From assembly GCF_022348085.1 (NCBI RefSeq), contig NZ_JAKRFN010000001.1, positions 496,001-560,000 of the forward strand: DNA of 64,000 nt, written 5' to 3'. The notes beneath the pieces are model-generated. The model was not told the DNA's origin, ran no database searches, and worked only from the letters and a program-made list of their open reading frames with translations. The stretch comes from Mycobacterium sp. PSTR-4-N. Lineage in GTDB: Bacteria; Actinomycetota; Actinomycetes; Mycobacteriales; Mycobacteriaceae. Position numbers and translations under genes: made by a program. Positions 45,666 to 54,821 of this stretch are shown piece after piece (positions within the stretch are counted from its first letter, which is position 1; each line of letters begins with the position of its first letter).

Positions 45666-47170
45666 GAGCAGCTGACCTCCGAGGTGGGCTGGCTGTTGTG
45701 CACCCCGGTGATGCGGTCCGCGGCGAGCCGACCGGACAGGATCGCGGTCGGCACGCCGACCCCGGGGACGGTGGAGGAACCCGCCAGCACGACGTTGTCG
45801 ACGCCGCGGACGGTGTTGGCCGGCCGGAACGGCCCGGTCTGAGAGAACGTGTGCGCCAACGCGAACGGGCTACCGGCGGCCATGCCCTGCCTGCCCCAGT
45901 CCGCCGGGGTCACGACGTGCAGCACCTCGGCGTCGTCGGCGACACCCGGGGCGCGCTTGCGGACGGTGTCGATCATGTCCTCGACGTAGCCCGGTCCCAC
46001 GGTGTCCCAATCCACCACGCCGACATCGGTGTTGGGCGCGGGGGCGAGGACGTAGAGAAGGTCGCGTCCCGCGGGAGCCAGCGACGGGTCGCCGGCCGTC
46101 GGCCGGGTCACCAGCAGCGACGGATCCCGCATGGTGCGGCCCTCGTCGATGATGTCGTCGAACGTCTGGTGCCAGGCGTCGCCGAACAAGATCGTGTGGT
46201 GGCCGGCGGCCTCCCCGACCGCCTCGCAGCCGACGTGCGCGACGACCGCCGACGGCGCGGCCCGCAGCTTCACCGGCCGACGGGGTGTGCGACGCACCAG
46301 ACGGTAGGTGTCGGGCAGCTCCGTGGTGAGCACGACGGCGTCGGCCGGCACCCGGACACCCTCGGCCGTGCGCACCGCGGTCACCCGCGACCCGCTGAAC
46401 TCGAGCTCGGAAACCGTTGCGTTGTAGATGAACTCGACACCCGCGTCGGAGGCGGCGGCCGCCATCGCGTCGGGCAGCGCCCGGACCCCGCCCTGCGGGA
46501 AGTACACCCCGGCCACCGTGTCCATGTAGGCGATCACCGCATACGCGGCCAGAGCGCTCTGCGGTGGCACACCCGCATAGAGGGCCTGGAAGGTGAACAC
46601 CCGCAGCAGTCGCTCGTCGGTGATGTGGCGGCGCACCATGCGCTCCCACCCGCGGAAACCGCCCAGTGCGGCGAGCCGGGCGAGCTGCGGGGTCAGCAGC
46701 GACAGCGGTGAGTCGAAGTTGGCGCCGATGAAGCCGTCGAACTCGGCGCGGTAGAGCTTGGTCAGCCAGTCCCGCAGACGCAGATACCCGTCGGCCTGCT
46801 CGCGGCCGGCGAAACGCTCCACCTCCGCGGCCATGGCGGCTGCGTCGGTGTGGACGTGCACCGCGCTGCCGTCGGCGAACCGCGCCTCGTACGCCGGGTC
46901 GACCCGCTCCATCGGCAGCCGCGCGGCCAGCGTGTCACCCACGGCGGCGAACGCGTCGTCGATGATGTCCGGCATCGTCAGGACGGTGGGACCGGTGTCG
47001 ATCTTGTAGCCGCGGATGTCTTCGCGGCCGACCCGCCCGCCCGGGTGAGCGCCGCGCTCGACGACGGTGACCTGGCGGCCGCGGCCGGCCAGCTGCAGTG
47101 CCGCCGAGAGTCCCGACAGTCCGGCTCCGACGATGACGACGCGGTCCGTGCGTCCGGTGACGGTACGCAT
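45662..47170 (-). CDS. crtI: phytoene desaturase
   Basis: 502 residues. FAD-binding VVIVGAGLSGLSAALQLAGRG begins near residue 11 (core GAGLSGLSAA), VYFPQGGVRALPDAM lies near 225, and the C-terminal motif GPFRPANTVRG plus STVPGVGVPTAILSG is the bacterial CrtI signature. It desaturates phytoene to lycopene. ATG at 47170 shares one base with the crtE stop; a GTG three bases upstream is an equal alternative. Confidence 0.94.
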   Translation of the reverse strand: MRTVTGRTDRVVIVGAGLSGLSAALQLAGRGRQVTVVERGAHPGGRVGREDIRGYKIDTGPTVLTMPDIIDDAFAAVGDTLAARLPMERVDPAYEARFADGSAVHVHTDAAAMAAEVERFAGREQADGYLRLRDWLTKLYRAEFDGFIGANFDSPLSLLTPQLARLAALGGFRGWERMVRRHITDERLLRVFTFQALYAGVPPQSALAAYAVIAYMDTVAGVYFPQGGVRALPDAMAAAASDAGVEFIYNATVSELEFSGSRVTAVRTAEGVRVPADAVVLTTELPDTYRLVRRTPRRPVKLRAAPSAVVAHVGCEAVGEAAGHHTILFGDAWHQTFDDIIDEGRTMRDPSLLVTRPTAGDPSLAPAGRDLLYVLAPAPNTDVGVVDWDTVGPGYVEDMIDTVRKRAPGVADDAEVLHVVTPADWGRQGMAAGSPFALAHTFSQTGPFRPANTVRGVDNVVLAGSSTVPGVGVPTAILSGRLAADRITGVHNSQPTSEVSCS

Positions 47171-48291
47171 CACGCCGCCCGCTGGGTGCAGGCGACGGCC
47201 ATGTCGGCCAGCGCGGCCCGGGCGAAGTCAGGCAGTTCGACGGAGTCGAGATGATCCAGGGCCAGGCTGTGCCGGTCGGCGATCAGCTCTTCGAGCCATG
47301 TCACGGCACCGCTGGCGACGATCAGGTTGCGCCAGTGCTCGGCGGCCTCGGCGTCGATGTGCGGGCGGTTCATCAGCTCGAACAGCTGATCCCGCAGCGG
47401 TCCATCGGCCAGCTGGTAGGCGGCGATGATCACGCTGGTGGCCTTGCGTTCCTCCATGTCGGTGCCGGCTGACTTGCCGGTCAGCGACGGTGTGCCGAAC
47501 ACCCCGAGCAGATCGTCGCGCAGCTGGAACGCCTCGCCGATCGCCGCACCATAGGCCGACAGCGCGTCGACGACGTCGCCGTCGCAGCCGGCCATCACGG
47601 CGCCGATCTCCAGTGGCCTGCGCACGGTGTAGTTGCCTGACTTTCGACGCAGCACGTCGAGAACCTCCTCGAGGGTGGGCAGTGCATGTGAGCTGTTGAC
47701 CAGGTCGGCGAACTGACCGATCGCCAACTCGGTACGCATGTCGTCGTAGTGGGGCCACACCCGCTCCAGGGCGGGCTGCCCGACACCGCTGCGGCGCAGC
47801 ATCTGCTCGGCCCACACCAGGCACAGATCGCCCATCAGGATCGCCGCCGACTCGCCGAACCGGTCCGACGAGCCCGCCAGTCCGCGGTCGCGATGCCACC
47901 GGCTGAACGAGACGTGGGCGGCCGGCCGGGCGCGGCGCAGCGGTGAGCAGTCCATGACGTCGTCCTGGATCAGCGCGAACGCGTGCAGTAACTCCAGGCT
48001 CGCCGACGCGCGCACGGCCGCGTCGCTCTCGCCGGCCCCACACAGCCAGCCGACGTACATGAACGTCGACCGCACGTACTTGCCGCCGTCGAGGAAATCG
48101 GCGAGGAGATCACCGGCGATGTCGACGTTGGCTGCGGCGAGTCGACCGACGCACTCGGAGCGGACGAAGTCAGCCAGATGTTCACGCACCTCGGCGCGCA
48201 GGTCATCGCGCCAAGCACCCAGCGGGTCCGTGGTAGCGGGCCGCGCCCCCGACATGACCAGGCGCGTGCGCGCCCACTCGCTGTCCCTCAA
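47170..48291 (-). CDS. crtE: polyprenyl (geranylgeranyl) diphosphate synthase
   Basis: About 373 residues. First Asp-rich motif QDDVMD and second RDDLLG place it in the trans-isoprenyl diphosphate synthases; GGKYVRSTFMY precedes them where GGKRLRP is usual. As first gene of the crt operon it should supply geranylgeranyl diphosphate. The start is uncertain: TTG at 48291 has AGAGGAG seven bases upstream; GTG at 48297 and ATG at 48255 are alternatives. Divergent from a TetR gene. Confidence 0.87.
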   Translation of the reverse strand: MRDSEWARTRLVMSGARPATTDPLGAWRDDLRAEVREHLADFVRSECVGRLAAANVDIAGDLLADFLDGGKYVRSTFMYVGWLCGAGESDAAVRASASLELLHAFALIQDDVMDCSPLRRARPAAHVSFSRWHRDRGLAGSSDRFGESAAILMGDLCLVWAEQMLRRSGVGQPALERVWPHYDDMRTELAIGQFADLVNSSHALPTLEEVLDVLRRKSGNYTVRRPLEIGAVMAGCDGDVVDALSAYGAAIGEAFQLRDDLLGVFGTPSLTGKSAGTDMEERKATSVIIAAYQLADGPLRDQLFELMNRPHIDAEAAEHWRNLIVASGAVTWLEELIADRHSLALDHLDSVELPDFARAALADMAVACTQRAA

Positions 48292-48499
48292 ACCCACACT
48301 CCTCTGGTGATGCGTCCTCGCCGGACCGCCGCGGCACCTTCCATTCGTTACGACCTTCGGGCCGGATTGGTCGGACCCCGGAAATTCCTCGTGCGTGGTT
48401 GTACCCACTGAGAAGCCAAGCACGTATGTCTGCGAATAGCACCTGCGGGATCGCAAGCACGACTACACCGTGGCGTCAGGTGCCTGTTTGAATCGTCGG

Positions 48500-49108
48500 A
48501 TGATCCGCGATGAACCCCCCGCCGCAGCGGCGGGCGGGCGACCACGGGACGCCACGATCGACGAGCGTGTGCTGGCCGCGACGCGCGAACTGCTGCTCGA
48601 GGTGGGCTGGGACGACTTCAGCGTGCGCATGGTGGCGGCCCGAGCCGGCGTGGGCCGCGCCAGCTTGAGCCGGCGCTGGAACTCCAAGGCCGAATTGGTG
48701 TTGGACGCGATCCTCGGGCAGACCCCGGACCTGACGCCGTTCGCCGGCACGGATCTGGCGGGCTGGATCGAATGGGTGGTGCGGGGCAGCTACGAGTTGT
48801 TCAGCCGACGCGACGTCAGCGAAGCAGTTCCCGGACTGCTGCTGACGCTGCGGGAGAACGACGCCGTGCGCAGGGCTCTCTGGGCGAACTTCACTACGCC
48901 CGCGGTCGCGCTGTTCGCCGAACACCTGGCCGCCGACACCCCTGCCGCCCGGCGGCGCGCCGAGCGCGACGCCCGTGCGGTGCTGGTGATGGCAGCGGGC
49001 GCGGCGCTGGTGACGACGACCGTCGCGGTCGAAGACGACACCGACGCGCTACGGCGCAGGATCGCCGAGCTGCTGTCCGCGAGCATCCGTGCGGCTCCCC
49101 CGCACTGA
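48500..49108 (+). CDS. TetR regulator divergent from the carotenoid operon
   Basis: About 202 residues. HTH text FSVRMVAARAGVGRASLSRRW near residue 40 is a clear TetR DNA-binding domain; the ligand domain is helical and Ala-rich. The position suggests control of crtE-I-B-U. ATG at 48500 was chosen; GTG at 48470 is an alternative. The last 60 bases overlap the convergent epimerase gene. Confidence 0.82.
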   Translation: MIRDEPPAAAAGGRPRDATIDERVLAATRELLLEVGWDDFSVRMVAARAGVGRASLSRRWNSKAELVLDAILGQTPDLTPFAGTDLAGWIEWVVRGSYELFSRRDVSEAVPGLLLTLRENDAVRRALWANFTTPAVALFAEHLAADTPAARRRAERDARAVLVMAAGAALVTTTVAVEDDTDALRRRIAELLSASIRAAPPH

Positions 49109-50095
49109 CGCGATGATCGCCTCGCGCGCCGGCCGCCAGCTCATGTCGAGGTCCCGCAGTGTCTCGCTGTCATCGGTGGGTGTGGCGGCGAGCAGCAGGG
49201 TGGCCGCTTCGTAGCTCAGTCCGTCGGGCAGAGCCACGTGCCGTGCCAGCAGATCGGCGGCGCGGGCCGCGGCGATCAATGCTGCGGCGGGCAACCGGAC
49301 TCGCCGGATACGCCGACCGAGACCGGCCGACAGCGCGTCGACCATGTCGTCGAAGCTCAGCAGTTCTCCCCCGCAGACGTAGCGGTGTGGCCCTCGGCCG
49401 GGACGCATCGCGCGCACGTGCACATCGGCGACGTCGCGCACGTCGATCATCTGCATGCCGCCGCGCACTCTCGGGGCGACGGCCCAACGCAGGATCGGCG
49501 CCCAGCCGCGTTCGGTCACGCCGGGAGCGGTACCGAACGCCGGACCGACGACGCTGGACGGATAGGTGACGACGACGGGGGCGCACGCTGCCTGCAGGTT
49601 GCGCGCGACCCGATCGGCGTACGCCTTCGTCTTCGCATACGCGCTACGGCCCTCGGTGGTGGGTGTGCTCGGTGAGATCACCCCGTCGCGGGGCGGCCAG
49701 AGCGCGCTGTAGCTGCTCACGGTCAGCACGGGATCGAGGCCACGCTCGACCGCGCGGTGCAGGATCGCCTCCGTCGCGTAGGCGTTGACGTCCCACATCA
49801 GCCGCACCCGCCGCTCGTCGGTGCCGACCACACCGGCCGCGTGCACGAGCGCGTCCGCGCCGTCGACGAACGCGACAACGTCTGCGTCGCAACAGATGTC
49901 GCCGACGTGGACTGTCACCTGTCCCGCTGCGCTGAGGCGCCCGAGCACCGGCGCATGCGCCTCGGCCGAAGGCACCAGCAGGCGCACGCGATGACCGGCC
50001 GCGAGCAACGCGCGCGCCGTGTGGGCCCCCACATATCCGGTTGCTCCGGTGACCGCGATGTCCAGTGATCCGCCTCCTCGTTGCGCCGCGGCCAC
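49049..50095 (-). CDS. NAD-dependent epimerase/dehydratase (extended SDR)
   Basis: About 348 residues. VTGATGYVGAHTA nucleotide loop at the N-terminus, HAAGVVG near 80, VSSYSALW near 125 and the YAKTK catalytic Tyr/Lys near 155. Substrate unknown; NAD-binding extended SDRs act on sugars, sterols or lipids. The start is odd: the best ribosome site (GAGGAGGCG) points to a CTG at 50065, while the nearest conventional codon is a GTG at 50095 without one. The C-terminus overlaps the TetR gene. Confidence 0.82.
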   Translation of the reverse strand: MAAAQRGGGSLDIAVTGATGYVGAHTARALLAAGHRVRLLVPSAEAHAPVLGRLSAAGQVTVHVGDICCDADVVAFVDGADALVHAAGVVGTDERRVRLMWDVNAYATEAILHRAVERGLDPVLTVSSYSALWPPRDGVISPSTPTTEGRSAYAKTKAYADRVARNLQAACAPVVVTYPSSVVGPAFGTAPGVTERGWAPILRWAVAPRVRGGMQMIDVRDVADVHVRAMRPGRGPHRYVCGGELLSFDDMVDALSAGLGRRIRRVRLPAAALIAAARAADLLARHVALPDGLSYEAATLLLAATPTDDSETLRDLDMSWRPAREAIIASVRGSRTDARGQQLGDPAP

Positions 50096-50099
50096 ATTA

Positions 50100-50116
50100 C
50101 GATGCCAATGGCATCG
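50100..50116. promoter_or_regulatory. 17-bp palindrome, candidate operator
   Basis: CGATGCCA-A-TGGCATCG is a perfect palindrome around one base, just upstream of the epimerase GTG and about 110 bases before the permease ATG. Confidence 0.45.
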
Positions 50117-50213
50117 ATACAAGCGGCCACCGCGCATCGACCTCGAATTCACCGTCGGCCGACAGGCACCCACAGCTTTTTCGCACTGTCCTGCCAGATC
50201 GTTGACAGGTCCG

Positions 50214-50219
50214 TATATT
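50214..50219 (+). promoter_or_regulatory. -10 box of the APC permease gene, leaderless type
   Basis: TATATT is followed by seven bases and the ATG at 50227. A TTGACA seen at 50202 is too close to be its -35. Confidence 0.6.
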
Positions 50220-50226
50220 TCCGCGC

Positions 50227-51738
50227 ATGGCGATCACGGAGGAACCGTCGACACCCGCGGTCGGCGGGAAGGGTCTGCAGGCGGGCGCCCTCGGCCTGGT
50301 GGGCAATGTCGTGATCGGCCTGGCCGCGGTCGCGCCGGCGTACAGCCTGGCGGCCACCCTCGGCTACGTCGTGCTCGAGGTGCAGGAGAAGGCGCCCTCG
50401 ATGTTCGTGCTGGCGTTCATTCCCATGCTGCTGGTGGCCTTCGCCTACAAGGAACTGTCCCAGGACACCCCGGACTGCGGAACCACATTCACCTGGGGCA
50501 CCAAGGCGTTCGGGCCGTGGATCGGCTGGATCGGCGGATGGGGACTGGCGGTGTCGGCGATCATCGTGCTGGCCAACGTCGCCGAGATCGCCGCCATCTA
50601 CCTGTACAACTTCCTCGGTCTGGACTCGCTGGCCGACGATCCTGTCGCGACGGTTTCGCTGGGCTGTTTCTTCATCATCGCGATGACGCTGATCTCGGCG
50701 CGCGGCATCGTGGTCAGCGAACGGGTGCAGAACATCCTGATCGCCATCCAGTTCGGCGTGCTGATCGTCGTCAGCGTGCTCGCGTTGTTCCGGGTGTTCA
50801 CGGGAAGCGCCGGGGCGCAAGCGATCACACCGCAGTGGTCCTGGTTGTGGCCGAGCGGACTGGACACCTCGTCGATCGCGGCCGCGGTGATCCTGTGCAT
50901 CTTCATCTACTGGGGGTGGGACGCCTGCCTGGCCGTCGGCGAGGAGACGAAGAATCCCGGCAAGACACCGGGCATCGCCGCGGTGATCACCACGCTCATC
51001 CTGGTGTGCACCTACGTCTTGGTGGCCTATGCGTTGCAGTCCTTCGCCGGCTTCGGTGACGTCGGGATCGGGCTGAACAATCCCAACAACACCGACGACG
51101 TACTCACCGTGCTCGGCGAACCGGTGGCCGGCACCATCGCCGCATCGGCCCTGCTGCTGACGGTCTCGGTGTCGGCGCTGTCGTCGACGCAGACCACGAT
51201 CCTGCCGACCGCGCGCGGCACCTTGTCGATGGCGGTGTACGAAGCGATTCCGAAGCGTTTCGCCGCCGTGCATCCGCGCTACATGACCCCGGCGTTCGGC
51301 ACCATCGTGATGGGACTGTCCGCACTGTTCTTCTACCTGCTCCTGAAGGTGCTGTCGGAGAACGCGCTTGCGGATTCGGTGGCGTCGCTGGGATTGGCCG
51401 TGGCCTTCTACTACGGGGTCACCGCATTCGCCTGCGTGTGGTACTTCCGGCGCACGTTGTTCACCTCCGTGCGAAACCTGTTCTTCCGCGGCATCTTTCC
51501 GCTTCTCGGCGGGATCGCGATGGCGGTCGCGTTCGTCATCAGCGCCAAGGACATGATCTCTCCCGACTACGGCTACACCGCATTCGGCCCGATCGGCGGC
51601 GTGTTCGTGCTCGGCATCGGCATGCTGGTGCTCGGCATCCCGCTGATGCTGGCCTGTTTCGCCTTCGGCACCAAGCGGTTCTTCCGCGGCCAGACGCTCA
51701 ACGCCGGCACCGAAGTCAAGGTCCCCGACGTCTACTAA
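50227..51738 (+). CDS. APC-family amino acid/polyamine permease
   Basis: 503 residues with about twelve hydrophobic helices. GNVVIGLAAVAPAYSLAATL near residue 26 (helix 1) and the WGWDACLAVGEETKNPGKTPG segment near 235 (helix 6 and the following loop) are typical of the amino acid-polyamine-organocation superfamily. The gene is followed by a universal stress protein gene with AAGGA spacing, then by aldehyde dehydrogenase, AsnC and aminotransferase genes, so a substrate such as GABA, putrescine or beta-alanine is inferred. Confidence 0.9.
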   Translation: MAITEEPSTPAVGGKGLQAGALGLVGNVVIGLAAVAPAYSLAATLGYVVLEVQEKAPSMFVLAFIPMLLVAFAYKELSQDTPDCGTTFTWGTKAFGPWIGWIGGWGLAVSAIIVLANVAEIAAIYLYNFLGLDSLADDPVATVSLGCFFIIAMTLISARGIVVSERVQNILIAIQFGVLIVVSVLALFRVFTGSAGAQAITPQWSWLWPSGLDTSSIAAAVILCIFIYWGWDACLAVGEETKNPGKTPGIAAVITTLILVCTYVLVAYALQSFAGFGDVGIGLNNPNNTDDVLTVLGEPVAGTIAASALLLTVSVSALSSTQTTILPTARGTLSMAVYEAIPKRFAAVHPRYMTPAFGTIVMGLSALFFYLLLKVLSENALADSVASLGLAVAFYYGVTAFACVWYFRRTLFTSVRNLFFRGIFPLLGGIAMAVAFVISAKDMISPDYGYTAFGPIGGVFVLGIGMLVLGIPLMLACFAFGTKRFFRGQTLNAGTEVKVPDVY

Positions 51739-51747
51739 GGAATCGCC

Positions 51748-52608
51748 ATGCACCTGACCGTGGGCTACCTCGCCACACCGACCGGCGACGACGGCGTCGC
51801 ACTGGCCAGCGCACTCGCCACGACGTTCGGCGCCACCGTCGACGTCGTCCTCGTCGTGCGTGAGGAACTCCCCGACGGCCATCCGGGGCGGCAGGAGTAC
51901 CAGCGGATGCTGCTCGCACGCGGCCAGGAGTGGGTGGCGCGGGCGGTGGCCGCGCTGGCCCGCGACGGTGTCGAGGCGACCCCGTCGGTGGTCGTCGGAG
52001 AGTCGTTCGCGCAGACGCTGATCGACGCCGCGGTGGAGAAGACCTCTGACCTGATCGTGGTCGGCGGGGCCCGAGACGGGTTCTTCGGCCGGCACACCAT
52101 CGGCCCCGTCACCGGCGCGCTGTTGCACTCCTCACCGCTGCCGGTGGCGCTGGCACCGCGCGGGTACGCCGAGGATCCCGACGAGACGTTCGCCGCGGTG
52201 ACCGCGGCGGTGCCCACCCGGCCCGGCGATGACAACCCGCTGCCGTTCGCGATCACACTGGCCAGCGCCGCCGGACTGCGGATTCGCATGCTGTCGCTGG
52301 TGTCGGCGGAGAACCTCGCCGAGGCGGGCAGCGCACGGGAGGTTCGGCAGCTGCAAGTCGCCGCGGCCGAGGAGAACCAGGCCGTCGCCGCCCGGGCGCT
52401 ACCCGACGCACCAGAGATCGAGTCGCTGGTGGCCGACGGGATGACGCTGGAGTCGGCGCTCAAGAAGCTCAAGTGGGACGATGGCGACCTGCTGGTGGTC
52501 GGCTCGTCCCGCTTCGCCGCGCCGCGCCGCATCTTCCTCGGGTCGACGGCAGCCCGCATCCTCGCCGGCGTCGACGTGCCGGTGATCGTGGTGCCTCGCG
52601 AGGAGTAG
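51748..52608 (+). CDS. tandem-domain universal stress protein
   Basis: 286 residues made of two UspA domains: the first with VVGGARDGFFGRHTIGPVTGALL near residue 92 (split as VVGGARDGFF and GPVTGALLHSS), the second with VVGSSRFAAPRRIFLGSTAARIL near 249, both resembling the GxxG-x9-G(S/T) nucleotide loop. TACTAAGGA precedes the ATG and the gap to the permease is nine bases, so the pair is one operon. Inferred role: adjusts or senses energy state for the permease. Confidence 0.88.
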   Translation: MHLTVGYLATPTGDDGVALASALATTFGATVDVVLVVREELPDGHPGRQEYQRMLLARGQEWVARAVAALARDGVEATPSVVVGESFAQTLIDAAVEKTSDLIVVGGARDGFFGRHTIGPVTGALLHSSPLPVALAPRGYAEDPDETFAAVTAAVPTRPGDDNPLPFAITLASAAGLRIRMLSLVSAENLAEAGSAREVRQLQVAAAEENQAVAARALPDAPEIESLVADGMTLESALKKLKWDDGDLLVVGSSRFAAPRRIFLGSTAARILAGVDVPVIVVPREE

Positions 52609-52616
52609 GACCTCTT

Positions 52617-52679
52617 TCGCGAAAGTGCACTCACGGTTGCGATCCGGGCGAGATCACGACAGTGAGAGCACTCTCGCGA
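52617..52679. repeat. 28-bp-arm palindrome between convergent genes
   Basis: Arms 52617-52644 and 52652-52679 are reverse complements with about five mismatches, loop of seven bases. The ends are TCGCGAAAGTGCACTCAC and GTGAGAGCACTCTCGCGA. It lies exactly between the stress-protein and dehydrogenase stops and can serve as a two-way terminator. Confidence 0.8.
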
Positions 52680-52682
52680 CAG

Positions 52683-54176
52683 CTAGCGCTTGGCGAAGAT
52701 GGTGCGGTGCCACTCCTTGTCGACCACACCGGTGATGTCGCTCATCACGTGCTTGATCGACAGGTACTCCTCGAGTGAGTACTGGCTCATGTCCTTGCCG
52801 AATCCCGAGGCGCCGAATCCGCCGTGCGGCATCTCCGAGATGATCGGGATGTGGTCGTTGATCCACACGCAGCCCGCGTGGATCTCCCGCGACGCGCGCT
52901 GTGCGCGGTAGACGTCACGCGTCCACGCCGAGGCGGCCAGCCCGTATGCGGTGTCGTTGGCCTGCCGGATCGCGTCGTCGTCGTCGGTGAACGACCGCAC
53001 CGTCAGCACCGGCCCGAAGATCTCGTCGCGGTACACCTCCGACTGCTCGGACACATCGGCGATCAGCGTCGGCCGGTAGAACGATCCCGGGCCGTCCGGG
53101 GCGACGCCGCCGGTCACGATGCGCCCGCCCTCACCCGGCGCGCGCGCCACCATGTCGGCCACCTTGGCCCGGTGGGCGAGCGTGATCAGCGGTCCGAGGT
53201 CGGTGTCGGGGTCCTGCGGGTCGCCGACGACGATCTTGCCCATCACCTCGGCGACGCCGGCGACGAAGTCGTCGTAGACCTCCCGCGCGACGATCGCCCG
53301 TGTCGCAGCGGTGCAGTCCTGTCCGGAGTTGATCAGCGCGCCCGCGACGGCGCCCTGGATCGCGGCGTCGAGATCCGCGTCGTCGAACACGACGAACGGC
53401 GCCTTGCCGCCGAGTTCGAGCTGGGTGCGATGCCCGTGCACTGCCGCGGCGGCCATCACCTTGCGCCCGACCGCCGTCGACCCGGTGAACGTCACCATGT
53501 CCACCCCGGCGTGCCCCGCCAGCGCAGTCCCCACATCCGCGCCGGCACCGGTCACGACGTTGAGCACCCCGGGCGGCAGCCCCGCCTCGCCGGCCAACCG
53601 GGCGAGCGTCAGCGTGGTCAGCGGGGTGATCTCCGCGGGTTTGATCACCACGGAGCAGCCGGCGGCCAACGCGGGCAACACCTTCCACACCGCCATCTGC
53701 AGCGGGTAGTTCCAGGGCGTGATCGTCGCGACGACCCCGACGGCTTCGCGGCGGATCGACGACGTGTGGTCACCGGAGTACTCCCCGGACGCCTTGCCCT
53801 CGAGATGGCGCGCAGCGCCGGCGAAGAAGTCGATGTTGTCGACGCTGCCCGGCACGTCGAACTCGCGCGCCAGCCGCACCGGCTTACCGGTCTGGCTGAC
53901 CTCCTCGGCGACCAGCGTCTCGGTTGCCGCGTCGGCCAGCTTGGCCAGGGCGGCCAGCACCGCCGACCGCTCGGCCGGGGTGGCGCCCGACCAGCCGGGC
54001 AGCGCCGCGCGTGCGGAAGCGACGGCCCGGTCGACGTCGCCGGGAGCCGCCAACGCCATCTGGGCGACAGGCGCACCGGTCGCCGGGTCGATCACGGTGT
54101 GCGAGGCGCCACCGGTGCGTACCGGTTCGCCGTCGATCCAGCTGCCGGCGACATCAGTCTCAGAAACCACGGTCAT
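52683..54176 (-). CDS. aldehyde dehydrogenase, gamma-aminobutyraldehyde type
   Basis: 497 residues. TPWNYPLQMAVWK near residue 150, FTGSTAVGRKVM near 228, LELGGKAPFVVFDDAD near 250 with the catalytic Glu and NSGQDCTAATR near 285 with the catalytic Cys. The GQDCTA wording is characteristic of aminobutyraldehyde dehydrogenases (PatD type). It oxidises an omega-amino aldehyde to the acid with NAD. A TAGTTT box six bases before the ATG indicates a leaderless start; divergent from the AsnC-aminotransferase pair. Confidence 0.9.
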   Translation of the reverse strand: MTVVSETDVAGSWIDGEPVRTGGASHTVIDPATGAPVAQMALAAPGDVDRAVASARAALPGWSGATPAERSAVLAALAKLADAATETLVAEEVSQTGKPVRLAREFDVPGSVDNIDFFAGAARHLEGKASGEYSGDHTSSIRREAVGVVATITPWNYPLQMAVWKVLPALAAGCSVVIKPAEITPLTTLTLARLAGEAGLPPGVLNVVTGAGADVGTALAGHAGVDMVTFTGSTAVGRKVMAAAAVHGHRTQLELGGKAPFVVFDDADLDAAIQGAVAGALINSGQDCTAATRAIVAREVYDDFVAGVAEVMGKIVVGDPQDPDTDLGPLITLAHRAKVADMVARAPGEGGRIVTGGVAPDGPGSFYRPTLIADVSEQSEVYRDEIFGPVLTVRSFTDDDDAIRQANDTAYGLAASAWTRDVYRAQRASREIHAGCVWINDHIPIISEMPHGGFGASGFGKDMSQYSLEEYLSIKHVMSDITGVVDKEWHRTIFAKR

Positions 54177-54182
54177 GGGCCA

Positions 54183-54188
54183 AAACTA
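54183..54188 (-). promoter_or_regulatory. -10 box of the aldehyde dehydrogenase gene, leaderless type
   Basis: On the minus strand TAGTTT is followed by six bases and the ATG at 54176. Confidence 0.55.
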
Positions 54189-54299
54189 CCGTGCCGGCAC
54201 CGGAGAAATCTACGCATTACGGCACCGTCAACGACACCTAACGAGTGATTTCATGGTGATGGTTGCCTGAAACGACGGATTCCGTGCACAATCTCAGGC

Positions 54300-54821
54300 A
54301 TGGTCAACCCGGGCGTTCCGCACGCCGTCGGCCCTGTCTCCTTCCGAGTGAACCAGTCCCGTCCCGGTGCCGCCTTCCAGCTCGACGAGCTGTCCAAGGC
54401 GATCATCGAGAAACTGCAGCAGGACGGCCGCCGCTCCTACGCCGGCATCGGAAAGGCCGTCGGTCTGTCGGAGGCCGCGGTGCGCCAGCGCGTCCAACGC
54501 ATGGTGGACGCCGGGGTCATGCAGATCGTCGCCGTCACCGATCCGATGCAGCTCGGATTCGCTCGCCAGGCGATGATCGGCGTGCGCTGCACCGGGGACA
54601 CCACCAAGATCGCCGAAAAGCTCGCCGCCCTGGAGTCCGTCGACTACGTGGTGCTCACGGCCGGCTCCTTCGACGCCATCGTCGAGGTGGTGTGCGAAGA
54701 CGACGACCACCTCCTGCAGCTTCTCAACACCCAGATCCGCGCGTTACCGGGAGTGATATCCACAGAAACCCTCGTTTATCTGAAACTCGTTAAGCAGCAA
54801 TACAATTGGGGTACACGATGA
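54300..54821 (+). CDS. Lrp/AsnC-family regulator
   Basis: 173 residues. An AsnC helix-turn-helix (IIEKLQQDGRRSYAGIGKAV, then GLSEAAVRQRVQRM) follows a 25-residue N-terminal arm, and a RAM ligand domain (VLTAGSFDAIVEVVCEDD) completes it. Family knowledge: amino-acid-responsive local regulators. Its stop overlaps the aminotransferase start (ATGA), and the dehydrogenase is divergent, so it very probably regulates both. Confidence 0.9.
   Translation: MVNPGVPHAVGPVSFRVNQSRPGAAFQLDELSKAIIEKLQQDGRRSYAGIGKAVGLSEAAVRQRVQRMVDAGVMQIVAVTDPMQLGFARQAMIGVRCTGDTTKIAEKLAALESVDYVVLTAGSFDAIVEVVCEDDDHLLQLLNTQIRALPGVISTETLVYLKLVKQQYNWGTR

Noticed and set aside
48405..48416. SigF-like -10 (GGGTAC on the minus strand) before crtE
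   Set aside because: No matching GTTT -35 at the right spacing.
50202..50207. TTGACA as -35 of the permease gene
   Set aside because: It is six bases from the TATATT box; a -35 should be about 17 away.
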